DNA of 64,000 nt from an uncultured Rhodospirillales bacterium. GTDB taxonomy: Bacteria; Pseudomonadota; Alphaproteobacteria; ATCC43930; CGMCC-115725. The position numbers and the translations under genes were made by a program. The notes under the pieces were generated by a model. The model did no database searches. It saw only the letters and a program-made list of their open reading frames with translations, and was not told the origin of the DNA. Shown one piece after another: positions 1-8,911 of the stretch (the stretch's first letter is position 1; every line of letters starts with the position of its first letter). The DNA lies in assembly GCA_903828515.1 (NCBI GenBank), contig CAIKMD010000003.1:124001-188000 (forward strand). The letters run 5' to 3'.

Positions 1-740
1 CCCTCCTTGCCATAGACCGCCCAGTGATGCTGGAAATAGCCCAATTCGCCGGACGCCTGGACGTAATCCCGTAGCGAACTGCCACCAGCAGCAATCGCGC
101 GCGTCAGGACGTCGCGGATCGCGGTCACCAATCGTTCGGCGCGTTCGCCCTGTACCTGCGCAGCGAGGCGTTTAGGCGAAATCCCCGCGCCATGGAGCGC
201 TTCGCAGACATAGATATTGCCGAGCCCGGCCACAACCTGTTGATCCAGCAACGCCGCCTTGATCGGTGTTTTCTTTCCGGCGAGCGCCACCGCGAGAGCG
301 GGGCCGTTGAAATCATTGCCTAAAGGTTCGGGCCCCAGCAGACGAAATCGCTCATAGTCGGGGAATGCCGTTGCGTCCGCATAATCCAGCATGCCGAAGC
401 GACGCGCGTCGTTGAAGCGAAGTTCGGTGCCGTCCTCGAAGCGGAACACCGCGTGATCGTGTTTCGCCCGCGGCACAGCGGCGTCGGGCGCGACGATGAT
501 CATGCGCCCCGACATGCCGAGATGCGCGATGACCACGCCGCCGTCTTCGATATGCATCAGGATGTATTTGGCCCGGCGCGAAAAGCGCTCGATCCGGCGT
601 TGTTCGAGCCGGTTCGCCAGGCCCGGCGGGATCGCGCTGCGCAAATCCGGACGTGCCAGATCGAGACGCGCCAGGCGTTTGCCGGCAAGTGCGGCGGACA
701 GGCCGCGCACCACGGTCTCGACTTCGGGAAGTTCAGGCAT
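1..740 (-). CDS. mutM: Formamidopyrimidine-DNA glycosylase (Fpg/MutM), 3' end outside window
   Basis: This is a base-excision repair enzyme that removes 8-oxoguanine and formamidopyrimidines and cleaves the abasic site. The protein starts MPELPEVETVVRGL. That motif supplies the catalytic N-terminal proline (residue 2 after Met removal) and the glutamates at positions 3 and 6. Further on, the frame reads AHLGMSGRM and VAGLGNIYVCEALHGAGI, both family signatures. About 246 codons are present. The C-terminal zinc finger lies beyond the left edge. It is divergent from ubiE, with only 44 bases between the two start codons, the usual alphaproteobacterial arrangement. Confidence 0.96.
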   Translation of the reverse strand, partial: MPELPEVETVVRGLSAALAGKRLARLDLARPDLRSAIPPGLANRLEQRRIERFSRRAKYILMHIEDGGVVIAHLGMSGRMIIVAPDAAVPRAKHDHAVFRFEDGTELRFNDARRFGMLDYADATAFPDYERFRLLGPEPLGNDFNGPALAVALAGKKTPIKAALLDQQVVAGLGNIYVCEALHGAGISPKRLAAQVQGERAERLVTAIRDVLTRAIAAGGSSLRDYVQASGELGYFQHHWAVYGKE

Positions 741-784
741 CGGCGGCGTTTGGCGGGGGTTGGAGGGTGGGCTATCGTAGCGCG

Positions 785-1555
785 ATGGCGAGCAAGATAG
801 CAGGGGCGGCCCAAAAAGACCGAGCCGACTTCGGTTTCCGCGAAGTCGGCGCCGACGAGAAGACGAAGCTCGTCCGCGACGTGTTCGACAATGTCGCGCG
901 GCGTTACGACCTGATGAACGATCTGATGAGTGGCGGCGTCCATCGTTTGTGGAAAGCCGAGCTGATCGATCTGCTGGCGCCGCAACCTAGGCAAACGCTG
1001 CTCGACCTCGCCGGCGGAACCGGCGACGTCGCCAGCCGGTTCCTGGCCTGCGTCGATGGCGACGCGACCGCCATCGTCTGCGACATCAATGAAAGCATGG
1101 TCTCCCAGGGCCGCGATCGCGCGATCGATAACGGCGCGCTGACCGGCGTGACCTGGATGACCGGCGATGCGGAGAATCTGCCGATCGCCAGCGCCAGCGT
1201 CGATGCCTGCACGATTTCTTTCGGGCTGCGCAACGTCACGCGAAAAGAGCGCGCGCTTGCCGAGGCCCATCGGGTCCTGAAACCCGGCGGCCGTTTCCTT
1301 TGTCTCGAATTCAGCCGGGTTCAGGCGCCGCTCTTGCGCCGCGCCTACGATCTCTATTCGTTCGCGGTCCTGCCGCGCCTCGGTCAGGTCGTCGCCCGCG
1401 ACCGCGATTCCTATCAATATCTGGTCGAGAGCATTCGCCGGTTTCCGCCGCAACCCGAACTCGCCGCGATGATGGGCGCCGTCGGGTTCGAACAGGTGAC
1501 GTGGCGCAACCTGATGGGTGGCATTGCCGCCCTCCACTCCGGCTGGCGATTGTAA
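785..1555 (+). CDS. ubiE: Ubiquinone/menaquinone C-methyltransferase UbiE
   Basis: This SAM-dependent methyltransferase carries out the C-methylation step of ubiquinone (and menaquinone) synthesis. At 256 aa it is the normal family length. SAM-binding motif I is LLDLAGGTGDVASRF, preceded by the UbiE signature VFDNVARRYDLMNDLMSGG. Motif SFGLRNVT and the post-motif HRVLKPGGRFLCLEFS are also visible. I chose the ATG at 785 because upstream codons in frame overlap the mutM promoter region and lack family similarity. UbiB usually follows ubiE in this neighbourhood but is missing here. Confidence 0.96.
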   Translation: MASKIAGAAQKDRADFGFREVGADEKTKLVRDVFDNVARRYDLMNDLMSGGVHRLWKAELIDLLAPQPRQTLLDLAGGTGDVASRFLACVDGDATAIVCDINESMVSQGRDRAIDNGALTGVTWMTGDAENLPIASASVDACTISFGLRNVTRKERALAEAHRVLKPGGRFLCLEFSRVQAPLLRRAYDLYSFAVLPRLGQVVARDRDSYQYLVESIRRFPPQPELAAMMGAVGFEQVTWRNLMGGIAALHSGWRL

Positions 1556-1619
1556 TAGCGACGAAAGTTGCACACTGCCGCTAGTGTTCTATAGTGAGGC
1601 CAGGCTCAAGGAGAGCACA

Positions 1620-2828
1620 GTGCTTCACGGCCGGCGCATCCTGTTGATCGTCTCGGGCGGCATCGCCGCCTATAAGAGTCTCGATCTCATTCGCCGCCTC
1701 AGGGCGCGCGGCGCAACGGTGCGCTGCATCCTCACCGCCGGCGCGCAACAATTCATCACACCACTCTCGGCATCCGCCCTCTCGGGCGAAAAAGCCTATA
1801 CCGATCTCTTCTCGCTGACCGACGAAAGCGAGATGGGTCATCTGCGCCTCGCGCAGGAATCCGACCTGCTCGTCGTGGCGCCGGCCTCGGCCGATCTCAT
1901 CGCCAAGATGGCCGGCGGTCTGGCCGACGATCTTGCCTCGACCGCGTTGCTCGCGACCGACAAGCCGATCCTGATCGCGCCCGCGATGAATTTCCGCATG
2001 TGGGGTCACGCGGCAACGCAACAGAACATCGCGACCCTGGCGCAACGCGGCGTGACGCGCGTCGGCCCGAATGCGGGACCGCTGGCCGAAAACGAAAGCG
2101 GCATGGGCCGCATGGCCGAGCCGCTGGAAATCGTCGATGCGGTCGAAAAGATTTTTCGAACCGGCGAAACGCTCAAAGGCCGTCGCGCCCTGATCACCAG
2201 CGGCCCGACCCATGAGCCGATCGATCCGGTGCGTTACATCGCCAATCGTTCGTCCGGCAAACAAGGCCACGCGATCGCCGAGGCGCTCGCCCGGCTGGGC
2301 GCGGATTGCACGCTGGTGTCGGGTCCGACCGAAGAAGCCGATCCGCCGGGCGTGAAAGTGATTCATGTTTCCACCGCGCGCGACATGCAGGCCGCATGCG
2401 AGGCGGCATTGCCGGTCGACATCGCCGTCTGTGCCGCCGCCGTCGCCGATTGGCGTGCCGAGGCAGCGCCGGGCAAGCTGAAGAAGAAAGACGGCGCGAC
2501 GCCCGCGCTGAAACTGGTCGAGAACCCCGACATCCTCGCCGGTCTGTCGCAACCGGGAAACCGGCGCCCGCGTCTGGTCGTTGGCTTTGCGGCCGAGACC
2601 GAAAACGTGATCGCGAACGCCAAGGCCAAACGTCTGCGCAAGGGCTGCGATTGGATTCTCGCCAACGACGTATCGGCATCGACCGGCGTGTTCGGCGGCG
2701 CGCAAAACACCATTCATCTGATCGACGCCGATGGCGTCGAGGATTGGCCGACGCTCGGCAAACGCGAGATCGGCGACAAACTGGCGCAGCGGATCGCGGC
2801 GTTCCTCATCGTGAAGGCAGCAGAATGA
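1620..2828 (+). CDS. coaBC: Bifunctional phosphopantothenoylcysteine decarboxylase / phosphopantothenate-cysteine ligase
   Basis: This enzyme carries out two steps of coenzyme A synthesis: ligation of cysteine to 4'-phosphopantothenate, then FMN-dependent decarboxylation. The N-terminal CoaC flavoprotein half shows [21 protein letters not shown] and the substrate motif PAMNFRMW. The CoaB half begins near [21 protein letters not shown] and carries [20 protein letters not shown] start at 1620 is preferred because AAGGAG (1608-1613) lies six bases upstream. The upstream ATG at 1518 would overlap ubiE. The product is 402 aa. Its stop overlaps the dut start as ATGA. Confidence 0.96.
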   Translation: MLHGRRILLIVSGGIAAYKSLDLIRRLRARGATVRCILTAGAQQFITPLSASALSGEKAYTDLFSLTDESEMGHLRLAQESDLLVVAPASADLIAKMAGGLADDLASTALLATDKPILIAPAMNFRMWGHAATQQNIATLAQRGVTRVGPNAGPLAENESGMGRMAEPLEIVDAVEKIFRTGETLKGRRALITSGPTHEPIDPVRYIANRSSGKQGHAIAEALARLGADCTLVSGPTEEADPPGVKVIHVSTARDMQAACEAALPVDIAVCAAAVADWRAEAAPGKLKKKDGATPALKLVENPDILAGLSQPGNRRPRLVVGFAAETENVIANAKAKRLRKGCDWILANDVSASTGVFGGAQNTIHLIDADGVEDWPTLGKREIGDKLAQRIAAFLIVKAAE

Positions 2829-3274
2829 GTGCCGTCGAGATTCCTTTGATGGTCCTGCCGCATGGGCGGGGCATGAGTCTTCCGGGTTATGCCACCATCG
2901 ACAGCGCGGGCATGGATCTCGCCGCCGCGGTCGATACGCCGCTGACCCTCGCGCCGGGCGCGCGGATCGACATACCGACCGGCATCGCCATTGCCCTACC
3001 GTCCGGTTGGGAAGCCCAGGTTCGTCCGCGTTCCGGCCTCGCCTTCAAACAGGGCGTGACCGTGCTCAACAGCCCGGGCACGATCGACGCCGATTATCGC
3101 GGTGAAATCCGGGTCATTCTCATCAATCTCGGCGCCGAACCCGTGACCTTCGGGCGCGGCGACCGCATCGCGCAGCTCGTGATCGCGCCGGTCGCGCAGG
3201 CCGCGTGGAAACCCGTCGACGCCTTACCCACGACCGCGCGTGGTGCCGGCGGATTCGGTTCCACCGGAACCTGA
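2825..3274 (+). CDS. dut: Deoxyuridine 5'-triphosphate nucleotidohydrolase (dUTPase)
   Basis: This enzyme hydrolyses dUTP to dUMP and pyrophosphate, keeping uracil out of DNA and feeding dTMP synthesis. At 149 aa it matches trimeric dUTPases. Motif I is SAGMDLAA, motif II PRSGLA, motif [14 protein letters not shown], motif [11 protein letters not shown] and the flexible C-terminal motif [11 protein letters not shown]. The last closes the active site from the neighbouring subunit. The ATG overlaps the coaBC stop by four bases, so translation is probably coupled. Confidence 0.97.
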   Translation: MSAVEIPLMVLPHGRGMSLPGYATIDSAGMDLAAAVDTPLTLAPGARIDIPTGIAIALPSGWEAQVRPRSGLAFKQGVTVLNSPGTIDADYRGEIRVILINLGAEPVTFGRGDRIAQLVIAPVAQAAWKPVDALPTTARGAGGFGSTGT

Positions 3275-3282
3275 CGGGCACG

Positions 3283-3738
3283 ATGCTTCGCCTCAGCAAA
3301 AAACTCCTGTTTGCGATCGAGGCGGTTCTCGACATTGCCTACAACGCCGGCACCGGACCGGTGCAATCCGGCGACATCACCGGACGCCAAGGCATCCCGC
3401 GGCGCTATCTCGAACAGGTCCTGCAGCAATTGGTGCGCGCCGGAATTCTTGCCGGCGTGCGCGGCCCAAAGGGCGGATATCGCCTCGCCCGCGAGCGCCG
3501 CCGCATCACCGTGGGCGAGATCGTGCGGGTGGTGCGCGCGATCGACGGCGGCGAGGACCCGCTCGAGGATGACGGCGGCGCCGAACTCGGCCGCCGCGTC
3601 GTCCGGCCCTTATGGGCCGAATTGCAGGATGAGGTGATGAAACGCCTCGATGCGGTTACTATCGAGGAATTGTGCACGCGCGCGCATAACGCCGGCATTT
3701 CCGGCGAATACGCGGCGCGTCTGGATTTTTCGATCTAA
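3283..3738 (+). CDS. Rrf2-family winged-helix transcriptional regulator
   Basis: This 151-aa DNA-binding protein has the Rrf2 layout. The N-terminus LRLSKKLLFAIEAVLDIA leads into a winged helix with QGIPRRYLEQVLQQLVRAGIL, then the wing GVRGPKGGYRLAR. IscR-type regulators use three clustered cysteines to hold an Fe-S cluster. Only one cysteine is present here, in EELCTRA, so an IscR-like cluster is unlikely. It sits 18 bases before cysK, which by analogy with CymR-type Rrf2 proteins suggests control of cysteine synthesis. That is inference from position. The ATG at 3283 starts eight bases after dut ends. Confidence 0.88.
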   Translation: MLRLSKKLLFAIEAVLDIAYNAGTGPVQSGDITGRQGIPRRYLEQVLQQLVRAGILAGVRGPKGGYRLARERRRITVGEIVRVVRAIDGGEDPLEDDGGAELGRRVVRPLWAELQDEVMKRLDAVTIEELCTRAHNAGISGEYAARLDFSI

Positions 3739-3756
3739 AGCAGCGGAAGGAACGCC

Positions 3757-4737
3757 ATGGCCGACGGCAGCACCACGGACAGCAATCCGGTTTTCTCCCG
3801 CGGTCGCATCTACGACAGCATCGTCGACACGATCGGCGCGACACCGCTGGTGCGATTGAGCCGGCTCGCGACAGCCCACAACGTCAAGGCAACGTTGTTG
3901 GGCAAATGCGAGTTCTTCAATCCGTTGAGTTCGGTCAAGGATCGCATCGGCGCGGCGATGATCGACGCCGCCGAAAAGGCCGGGCGCATCACGCCGGGCA
4001 AAACCGTGCTGGTCGAACCGACCTCGGGCAATACCGGCATCGCGCTCGCCTTCGTCGCGGCGGCCAAGGGGTATCGCTGCATCCTCGTCATGCCGGACAG
4101 CATGTCGACCGAGCGGCGGCGGATGCTGAAGCTGCTGGGCGCCGAACTCGAACTCACGCCGGCGGCGCAAGGCATGCGCTATTCGATCCAGCGCGCCGAA
4201 GAACTGGTGCGCTCGCTGCCCGACGCCTACATGCCGCAGCAATTCGAGAACCCGGCCAATCCCGAGATCCATCGCCGCACCACGGCCGAAGAGATATGGC
4301 AGGACACGAACGGCAAGGTCGATGTGATGGTTTGCGGCACGGGCACGGGTGGAACCTTGACCGGCGTCGCCTCGGCGCTGAAAGCCAAGAAACCCGGTCT
4401 CAAGATGTTCGCAGTCGAACCAGAAGACAGCGCGGTGATTTCCGGCGGCCCGCCGGGACCGCACAAGATCCAGGGCATGGGGCCCGGTTTCATTCCGAAA
4501 AACCTCGACGTCAAACAGATCGACGAGATCCTGCGGATGTCGAACGACACCGCGATCCGCATGGCCCGCGAGATCGCGCGCCTCGAAGGCATCGCGGTCG
4601 GCATTTCATCGGGTGCCGCCGTGGCGGCCGCGATCGAAGTCGGCCAACGCCCCGAGATGGCGGGTAAAATGATCGTCGTCGTGTTGCCGGACACCGGCGA
4701 GCGCTATCTCTCGACCGCACTGTTCGACGGACTCTAA
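3757..4737 (+). CDS. cysK: Cysteine synthase A (O-acetylserine sulfhydrylase)
   Basis: This PLP enzyme makes cysteine from O-acetylserine and sulfide. At 326 aa it is near the typical length. The PLP-binding lysine is K61 in NPLSSVKDR. The substrate loop PTSGNTG spans about residues 88-94. The phosphate-binding loop GTGTGGT covers 194-200, and SSGAA near 284-288 holds the serine facing the pyridine nitrogen. A GGAAGGAA ribosome-binding sequence precedes the ATG. The gene lies between the Rrf2 regulator and moeB, suggesting a small sulfur-metabolism unit. Confidence 0.96.
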   Translation: MADGSTTDSNPVFSRGRIYDSIVDTIGATPLVRLSRLATAHNVKATLLGKCEFFNPLSSVKDRIGAAMIDAAEKAGRITPGKTVLVEPTSGNTGIALAFVAAAKGYRCILVMPDSMSTERRRMLKLLGAELELTPAAQGMRYSIQRAEELVRSLPDAYMPQQFENPANPEIHRRTTAEEIWQDTNGKVDVMVCGTGTGGTLTGVASALKAKKPGLKMFAVEPEDSAVISGGPPGPHKIQGMGPGFIPKNLDVKQIDEILRMSNDTAIRMAREIARLEGIAVGISSGAAVAAAIEVGQRPEMAGKMIVVVLPDTGERYLSTALFDGL

Positions 4738-4744
4738 ATCTCTC

Positions 4745-5509
4745 ATGGAACTGAGCGACGCGCAGTTCGAGCGCTACGCCCGCCATCTGGTCTTGGACGA
4801 GGTGGGCGAGGACGGCCAGAACAAGCTTCTCGCCGCGCGCGTGCTTGTCGTCGGCGCCGGCGGACTGGGCTCGCCGGTCCTGCTGTATCTCGCCGCGGCC
4901 GGTGTCGGCACGCTCGGCGTGATCGATGACGACACCGTCGATCTCTCCAACCTGCAGCGTCAGATCATCCACGCGACCGAGAGCATCGGCGAGGCCAAGA
5001 TCGATAGCGCGCGCCGCACCCTGGCGCAGATCAATCCCGAGGTGAAGGTCGAGACCCATCGCGCGCGCCTGACCGCCGCGAATGCGGCCGAGATCGTGTC
5101 GCAATACGATCTGGTCGCCGACGGCAGCGACAATTTCGCCACCCGCTATCTGTTGAACGATCTTTGCTTTCGGCTGAAAAAACCATTGGTCGGCGCGGCG
5201 CTGTCACCGTTCGAGGGACAGTTGTCGACTTTCAAAGCCTATTTGGGCGCGCCTCATCCCTGCTATCGCTGCCTGTTCGCCGAGGAACCCGCGCCCGACA
5301 GCATGCCGCGCTGCGAAACCGCGGGGATTCTCGGCGCGATCGCCGGTGTCATGGGCACGCTGCAGGCGACCGAGGTGTTGAAGGAAATACTCGGGCTCGG
5401 CGAAAGCCTGTCCGGGGCGCTGCTGGTTTACGACGCGCTGCGCGCGGATTTTCATCGCATCAAATTGCCGCGCGACCCGGATTGCGCGACGTGCGGCGGG
5501 GCATCGTGA
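4745..5509 (+). CDS. moeB: MoeB/ThiF/HesA-family E1-like adenylyltransferase
   Basis: This enzyme adenylates the C-terminal glycine of a ubiquitin-like sulfur carrier such as MoaD or ThiS, for molybdopterin or thiazole synthesis. The nucleotide-binding GAGGLG is at residues 37-42, followed by DLSNLQRQI with the arginine finger. Zinc-binding cysteine pairs are CYRC (173-176) and CATC (247-250), and C190 lies in MPRCETAGILG. The product is 254 aa and lacks the C-terminal rhodanese domain found in longer MOCS3-type relatives. Sequence alone does not separate MoeB from ThiF, and neither carrier partner lies nearby. Confidence 0.9.
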   Translation: MELSDAQFERYARHLVLDEVGEDGQNKLLAARVLVVGAGGLGSPVLLYLAAAGVGTLGVIDDDTVDLSNLQRQIIHATESIGEAKIDSARRTLAQINPEVKVETHRARLTAANAAEIVSQYDLVADGSDNFATRYLLNDLCFRLKKPLVGAALSPFEGQLSTFKAYLGAPHPCYRCLFAEEPAPDSMPRCETAGILGAIAGVMGTLQATEVLKEILGLGESLSGALLVYDALRADFHRIKLPRDPDCATCGGAS

Positions 5510-5997
5510 AAATCGCCGCACTGGCCCTCGTGATGCTGACACTGTTCGGCGGCAGCGCCCTGGCCGCCGAAAAAGGCGACGTGTTGCCGCGTTTCGGGGT
5601 CCTGCGCGCCGACGTCGTCAATCTCAGAACCGGACCGGGCCAACGTTATCCGGTCGCCTGGGTCTATCGCCGCAAAGGCCTGCCGGTCGAGATCATCGCG
5701 CAATACGAGGAATGGCGTCAGGTGCGCGATTCCCAAGGCACGACCGGTTGGGTCAACCAACAGCTCGTCACCGCCGCGCGCAATGTCGTCGTCAAGGACA
5801 CCCAGCGCACGCTGCGCGCCGACCCGAATTCATCGGCCGCCCCGGTCGCGCGGCTTGATCCCGGCGTGATCGCCCATCTGATGGAATGTCGCGGCACCTG
5901 GTGCCGCATCGAGACGCAAAACACCACCCCGATCATCCGGGGCTGGCTCAATCGCGTGGAGATCTGGGGCGTCTATCCCGACGAAGTAATCCGCTAG
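5506..5997 (+). CDS. Secreted bacterial SH3-domain protein
   Basis: This is a 163-aa exported protein. The GTG start at 5506 overlaps the moeB stop (GTGA) and gives a clear signal peptide, MKIAALALVMLTLFGGSALA. The mature part holds two SH3-like repeats. One is LRADVVNLRTGPGQRYPVAWVY followed by EEWRQVRDSQGTTGWVNQ. The other is TLRADPNSSAAPVARLDPG followed by CRGTWCRIE. Such domains often bind peptidoglycan or mediate periplasmic contacts. The specific role is unknown, and nothing links it to the sulfur genes beyond co-transcription. Confidence 0.85.
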   Translation: MKIAALALVMLTLFGGSALAAEKGDVLPRFGVLRADVVNLRTGPGQRYPVAWVYRRKGLPVEIIAQYEEWRQVRDSQGTTGWVNQQLVTAARNVVVKDTQRTLRADPNSSAAPVARLDPGVIAHLMECRGTWCRIETQNTTPIIRGWLNRVEIWGVYPDEVIR

Positions 5998-5998
5998 A

Positions 5999-6589
5999 TC
6001 ACGCGAAGTCTTGCGCGAGCGCGGTTCGCACCGGCTCGGGGATCACCGCGATATGCCCATAATGCGGGTGATCGATCCCGCACAGAATCTGCGCGCCCGC
6101 GACGCTGAACTTTTCCTTCTGCGCCGCCGTGAATGGAAAGCGCGCGAATTGCACCGCCGAGGCCTTGCCGTCTTCCGAGGTGTTTTCGCGCGTCGGATCG
6201 GGCAGGCCGGCGATCTTTTCGCCGCCGACCGAGAGATAGAAATTATTCTCGACGCCGCCGAGCATCGACAACGTCGCCTGGCGACGGACGGCGTCTTCGA
6301 TCTCGAACATCACCGTGGCGATCAACTCGCTGCCTTGCGGGATGAGCGGATTATAGGCCGCGAGTTCATCGACGATCTGCGCCTCGCCGCCGTGTTCGAT
6401 GTAGAGCATCTCGTGAATCTGATGCCACATCGTCGCGTAATTCTCGAAATAGAACGTGCAATAAGGCCCGACCTCGACGCGGCGATTGCGCTTCACCGCG
6501 CTGATCTGACGCTTCAGTTCCTTGCGATCCTTGGTGTAGACCGCGGGATCGAGAATGTCGGCGCGCGAAATGCTGCGTTTGTCGCTCAT
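5999..6589 (-). CDS. DUF3501 family protein
   Basis: This 196-aa protein of unknown function starts [14 protein letters not shown] and contains VGPYCTFYFENYATMWHQIHEML, typical of the DUF3501 family. The family usually occurs beside a GlpC/HdrD-like Fe-S protein and a rubrerythrin, exactly as here. Its ATG overlaps the stop of the upstream Fe-S gene (6586-6589), so the two are probably translated in a coupled way. I infer a role in the same redox or peroxide-handling process, but no catalytic motif is evident. Confidence 0.85.
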   Translation of the reverse strand: MSDKRSISRADILDPAVYTKDRKELKRQISAVKRNRRVEVGPYCTFYFENYATMWHQIHEMLYIEHGGEAQIVDELAAYNPLIPQGSELIATVMFEIEDAVRRQATLSMLGGVENNFYLSVGGEKIAGLPDPTRENTSEDGKASAVQFARFPFTAAQKEKFSVAGAQILCGIDHPHYGHIAVIPEPVRTALAQDFA

Positions 6590-7938
6590 GACGTCACTCC
6601 ATAGGCAAGCGCCATCAGCTCGATCGGGTGAAGCGTCTCTTGTGTCTTGCCGTCGATGGCCTCGACGCCCTGCTGAAGATGTAAGCCGGCCAACGGGCAT
6701 TCCGACGACAGATAGGCGTTATTCGCCTCGTTCGCCTGACGCGACGGGGGGCGGCCGATTTTCATCGCCACCGGAAAATTATCGCGCTTCACGCCCCAGG
6801 AACCGCCATGACCCGAGCAGCGCTCGATCACGTCGAGTTTTCCTTGCGGCAACAGACGCAGCATGTCGGCCGCCTTCGCGCCCATGTTCTGGGCACGCGC
6901 GTGACAGGCGAGATGGAGACTGACGCCACCCGGCACCGGCTGCATGCCGGGCGCCAATCCCTCTTTCTTGGCAATGTCGACGACGTATTCGCTGAGATCG
7001 AAGGTGGCTTTGGCGAGCTTCGCCACCGATTCATCGTTCGGGAGCAGCAGCGGCCATTCGAATTTGAGCATCAGCGCGCAGGAGGGAATCAGCGCGACGA
7101 TGTCGTAGCCCTGGTCGACATAGGGCATCAGCGCCGTGGCGACGCGGCGCGCCTTGTCGGCAACGCGCGAAAGTTCGCCCTGCTCCAGCTGCGGCATGCC
7201 GCAGCACTCGGGATAGGCCACTTCGGTCGCGACGCCGTTCTTGGCCAGCACGGCCTGCGCGGCGGTGCCGATATCCGGGTTGTTGTAGTTCACGAAGCAC
7301 GTCGCATAGAGCACCGCCTTGCGGCCGAAGCCGGGCGCGGTCGCATCCGGCGGCACGCTTTCGCTGACCGCGCGCAGTTCGAACGTGCGCGCGTGGAATT
7401 TCGGCAGCGCGGCGTTGCGGTCGATGCCGGCGACCATCTCCATCACCGGGCGCGTCAGTTTGTTGTCGAGGCTCGTTGCCCAGTTGGCGAGCGGCGCCAC
7501 CACGCGGGCCATCTGGCCGTTGCGATCGGTCTCGGCCAGGGCTTTGTCGGCCCATTTGATCTTGCCGGATTTTTCCTCGGCCGCGCGATAGCGCAGCATC
7601 AGATGCGGAAAATCGATATTGAATTCGTGCGGCGGAACGTAAGGGCACTTCGTCATGAAGCACATGTCGCACAGCGTGCAGGCTTCGACGACCGGCGCGA
7701 AATCCTCGGACTTCACCGCATCGAGTTCGCCGCTTTCGGAATTATCGATCAGATCAAAGAGGCGCGGGAAACTGTCGCAGAGATTGAAGCAGCGGCGGCA
7801 GGTGTGACAGATATCGGCGACGCGACGCATCTCGGCGTCGATCTTTTCGGCGTCATAAAAATCGGGATTGTCCCAGGCAATGGGATGGCGCGTCGGCGCG
7901 CCGAGACCGCCCTCGCGCATGTCCCGTGGCTCCTTCAA
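6586..7938 (-). CDS. GlpC/HdrD-like iron-sulfur protein (heterodisulfide reductase-related)
   Basis: This 450-aa electron-transfer protein resembles GlpC and HdrD. The N-terminal ferredoxin part has cysteines C44, C47, C50 and C54, then C87, C90, C93 and C98 followed by proline, enough for two [4Fe-4S] clusters. The C-terminal half holds CCG-type regions: PECCGMP in the first and a degenerate ERCSGHGG in the second. There is no membrane segment. It lies between rubrerythrin and the DUF3501 gene, suggesting it passes electrons in a peroxide-reducing module. The electron donor is not visible in the window. Confidence 0.87.
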   Translation of the reverse strand: MKEPRDMREGGLGAPTRHPIAWDNPDFYDAEKIDAEMRRVADICHTCRRCFNLCDSFPRLFDLIDNSESGELDAVKSEDFAPVVEACTLCDMCFMTKCPYVPPHEFNIDFPHLMLRYRAAEEKSGKIKWADKALAETDRNGQMARVVAPLANWATSLDNKLTRPVMEMVAGIDRNAALPKFHARTFELRAVSESVPPDATAPGFGRKAVLYATCFVNYNNPDIGTAAQAVLAKNGVATEVAYPECCGMPQLEQGELSRVADKARRVATALMPYVDQGYDIVALIPSCALMLKFEWPLLLPNDESVAKLAKATFDLSEYVVDIAKKEGLAPGMQPVPGGVSLHLACHARAQNMGAKAADMLRLLPQGKLDVIERCSGHGGSWGVKRDNFPVAMKIGRPPSRQANEANNAYLSSECPLAGLHLQQGVEAIDGKTQETLHPIELMALAYGVTS

Positions 7939-7952
7939 GCAAAAAGATGAGG

Positions 7953-7976
7953 GGAAGGGACGCGAACGTCCCTTCC
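7953..7976. other. Strong intercistronic hairpin between rubrerythrin and the Fe-S gene
   Basis: A perfect 10-bp stem (7953-7962 with 7967-7976, loop CGAA) lies in the gap between the end of rubrerythrin and the start of the downstream Fe-S gene. No uridine run follows directly on the minus strand; a five-T stretch comes eight bases later. It could protect the 3' end of the rubrerythrin message or partly terminate transcription, raising rubrerythrin above its downstream genes. The function is inferred. Confidence 0.6.
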
Positions 7977-8016
7977 GATATCAAAGGTCGGCCCGTTTCA
8001 AAGACCAGGGGGCCGA

Positions 8017-8436
8017 TCAACCGAGCGTGTCGAACGCCTTTTGGAAGCGGCCGGCATGCGACTTCTCGGCCTTGGCCAAGGTCTCGAACCAGTCGGCGAT
8101 TTCCTCGAACCCTTCCTGGCGGGCGGTACGCGCCATGCCGGGATACATGTCGGTGTATTCGTGGGTTTCGCCGGCGACGGCGGCGAGCAGATTGTTCGAG
8201 GTCGAGCCGATCGGCTTGCCGGTCGCCGGATCGCCGACTTCGGCGAGGTATTCGAGATGGCCGTGCGCATGGCCGGTCTCGCCTTCGGCGGTCGAGCGGA
8301 ACACCGCCGCGACGTCGTTGTAGCCTTCGACGTCGGCCTTCTGCGCGAAATAGAGATAGCGGCGATTGGCCTGGCTCTCGCCGGCAAAAGCCTCTTTCAG
8401 GTTATTTTCGGTCTTCGATCCTTGCAGCTTTGGCAT
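8017..8436 (-). CDS. Rubrerythrin-family di-iron protein (erythrin type, no rubredoxin domain)
   Basis: This 139-aa four-helix di-iron protein probably reduces hydrogen peroxide or stores iron. Metal-binding motifs are E20 in [13 protein letters not shown]53 and H56 in [11 protein letters not shown]90 and E93 in AGETHEY, and E124/H127 in AEKSHAGRF. The C-terminal rubredoxin domain of classical rubrerythrins is absent, so electrons must come from another protein, perhaps the adjacent Fe-S protein. An Irr/ICE-like palindrome lies 17 bases upstream of its start, arguing for iron- or peroxide-responsive control. Confidence 0.9.
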   Translation of the reverse strand: MPKLQGSKTENNLKEAFAGESQANRRYLYFAQKADVEGYNDVAAVFRSTAEGETGHAHGHLEYLAEVGDPATGKPIGSTSNNLLAAVAGETHEYTDMYPGMARTARQEGFEEIADWFETLAKAEKSHAGRFQKAFDTLG

Positions 8437-8452
8437 GGTGCCCTCCTCTATG

Positions 8453-8469
8453 ATTAGAATGATTCTAAT
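8453..8469. promoter_or_regulatory. Perfect palindromic Irr/ICE-type operator upstream of rubrerythrin
   Basis: The sequence ATTAGAA-TGA-TTCTAAT is a perfect 7-3-7 inverted repeat just upstream of the rubrerythrin start. It closely matches the published iron control element (consensus TTTAGAA-N3-TTCTAAA) bound by Irr in alphaproteobacteria. The irr gene is the next gene upstream, so this is probably a local target. A Fur-family site of another kind is the main alternative. Confidence 0.8.
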
Positions 8470-8491
8470 TTAAGCGTTTCCGCGTCGACCG

Positions 8492-8911
8492 TCAAGCCTT
8501 CGCCTTACCGACCCGGATGGTGACATCGACTCGGTGAATCGCGCCTTGCGGCGGCTCCGGCAGATTGGTCACGTTGATCCGATCGCTCGGAATGTCCATC
8601 AGCTTGCCGGTTTCCTCGAAGAAAAAATGGTGGTGATCGGCGGTATTGGTGTCGAAATAGGAGCGCCCAGGATTGACCGCGACCTCGCGCAAGAGCCCCG
8701 CGTCGACGAATTGGTGTAGCGTGTTGTAGACCGTCGCTAGCGACACGGGCACCGCGGCGGCTTGGGCCTCGCCATGGAGTTGCTCGGCAGTGACGTGATG
8801 GTCGCCCTTCTCGAACAGCAGCCGGGCCAAGGCCAGACGCTGGCGCGTCGGCCGCAATTTGGCGGCGCGCAGCAATTCGAGGGCGTTGGCGTAGGGTCGC
8901 GAGGCGGTCAT
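8492..8911 (-). CDS. irr: Fur-family iron response regulator Irr
   Basis: This 139-aa Fur-superfamily repressor or activator has a winged helix at about residues 15-75 (RPTRQRLALARLLF, SLATVYNTLHQF). The histidine-rich ADHHHFFFEETG at 92-102, followed by a DIP motif, is characteristic of Irr and separates it from Fur, Zur and PerR. The N-terminal GCPW haem motif of the Bradyrhizobium protein is absent, so haem control would have to use the histidine region. It lies directly upstream of a perfect ICE-type site and rubrerythrin. Confidence 0.88.
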   Translation of the reverse strand: MTASRPYANALELLRAAKLRPTRQRLALARLLFEKGDHHVTAEQLHGEAQAAAVPVSLATVYNTLHQFVDAGLLREVAVNPGRSYFDTNTADHHHFFFEETGKLMDIPSDRINVTNLPEPPQGAIHRVDVTIRVGKAKA

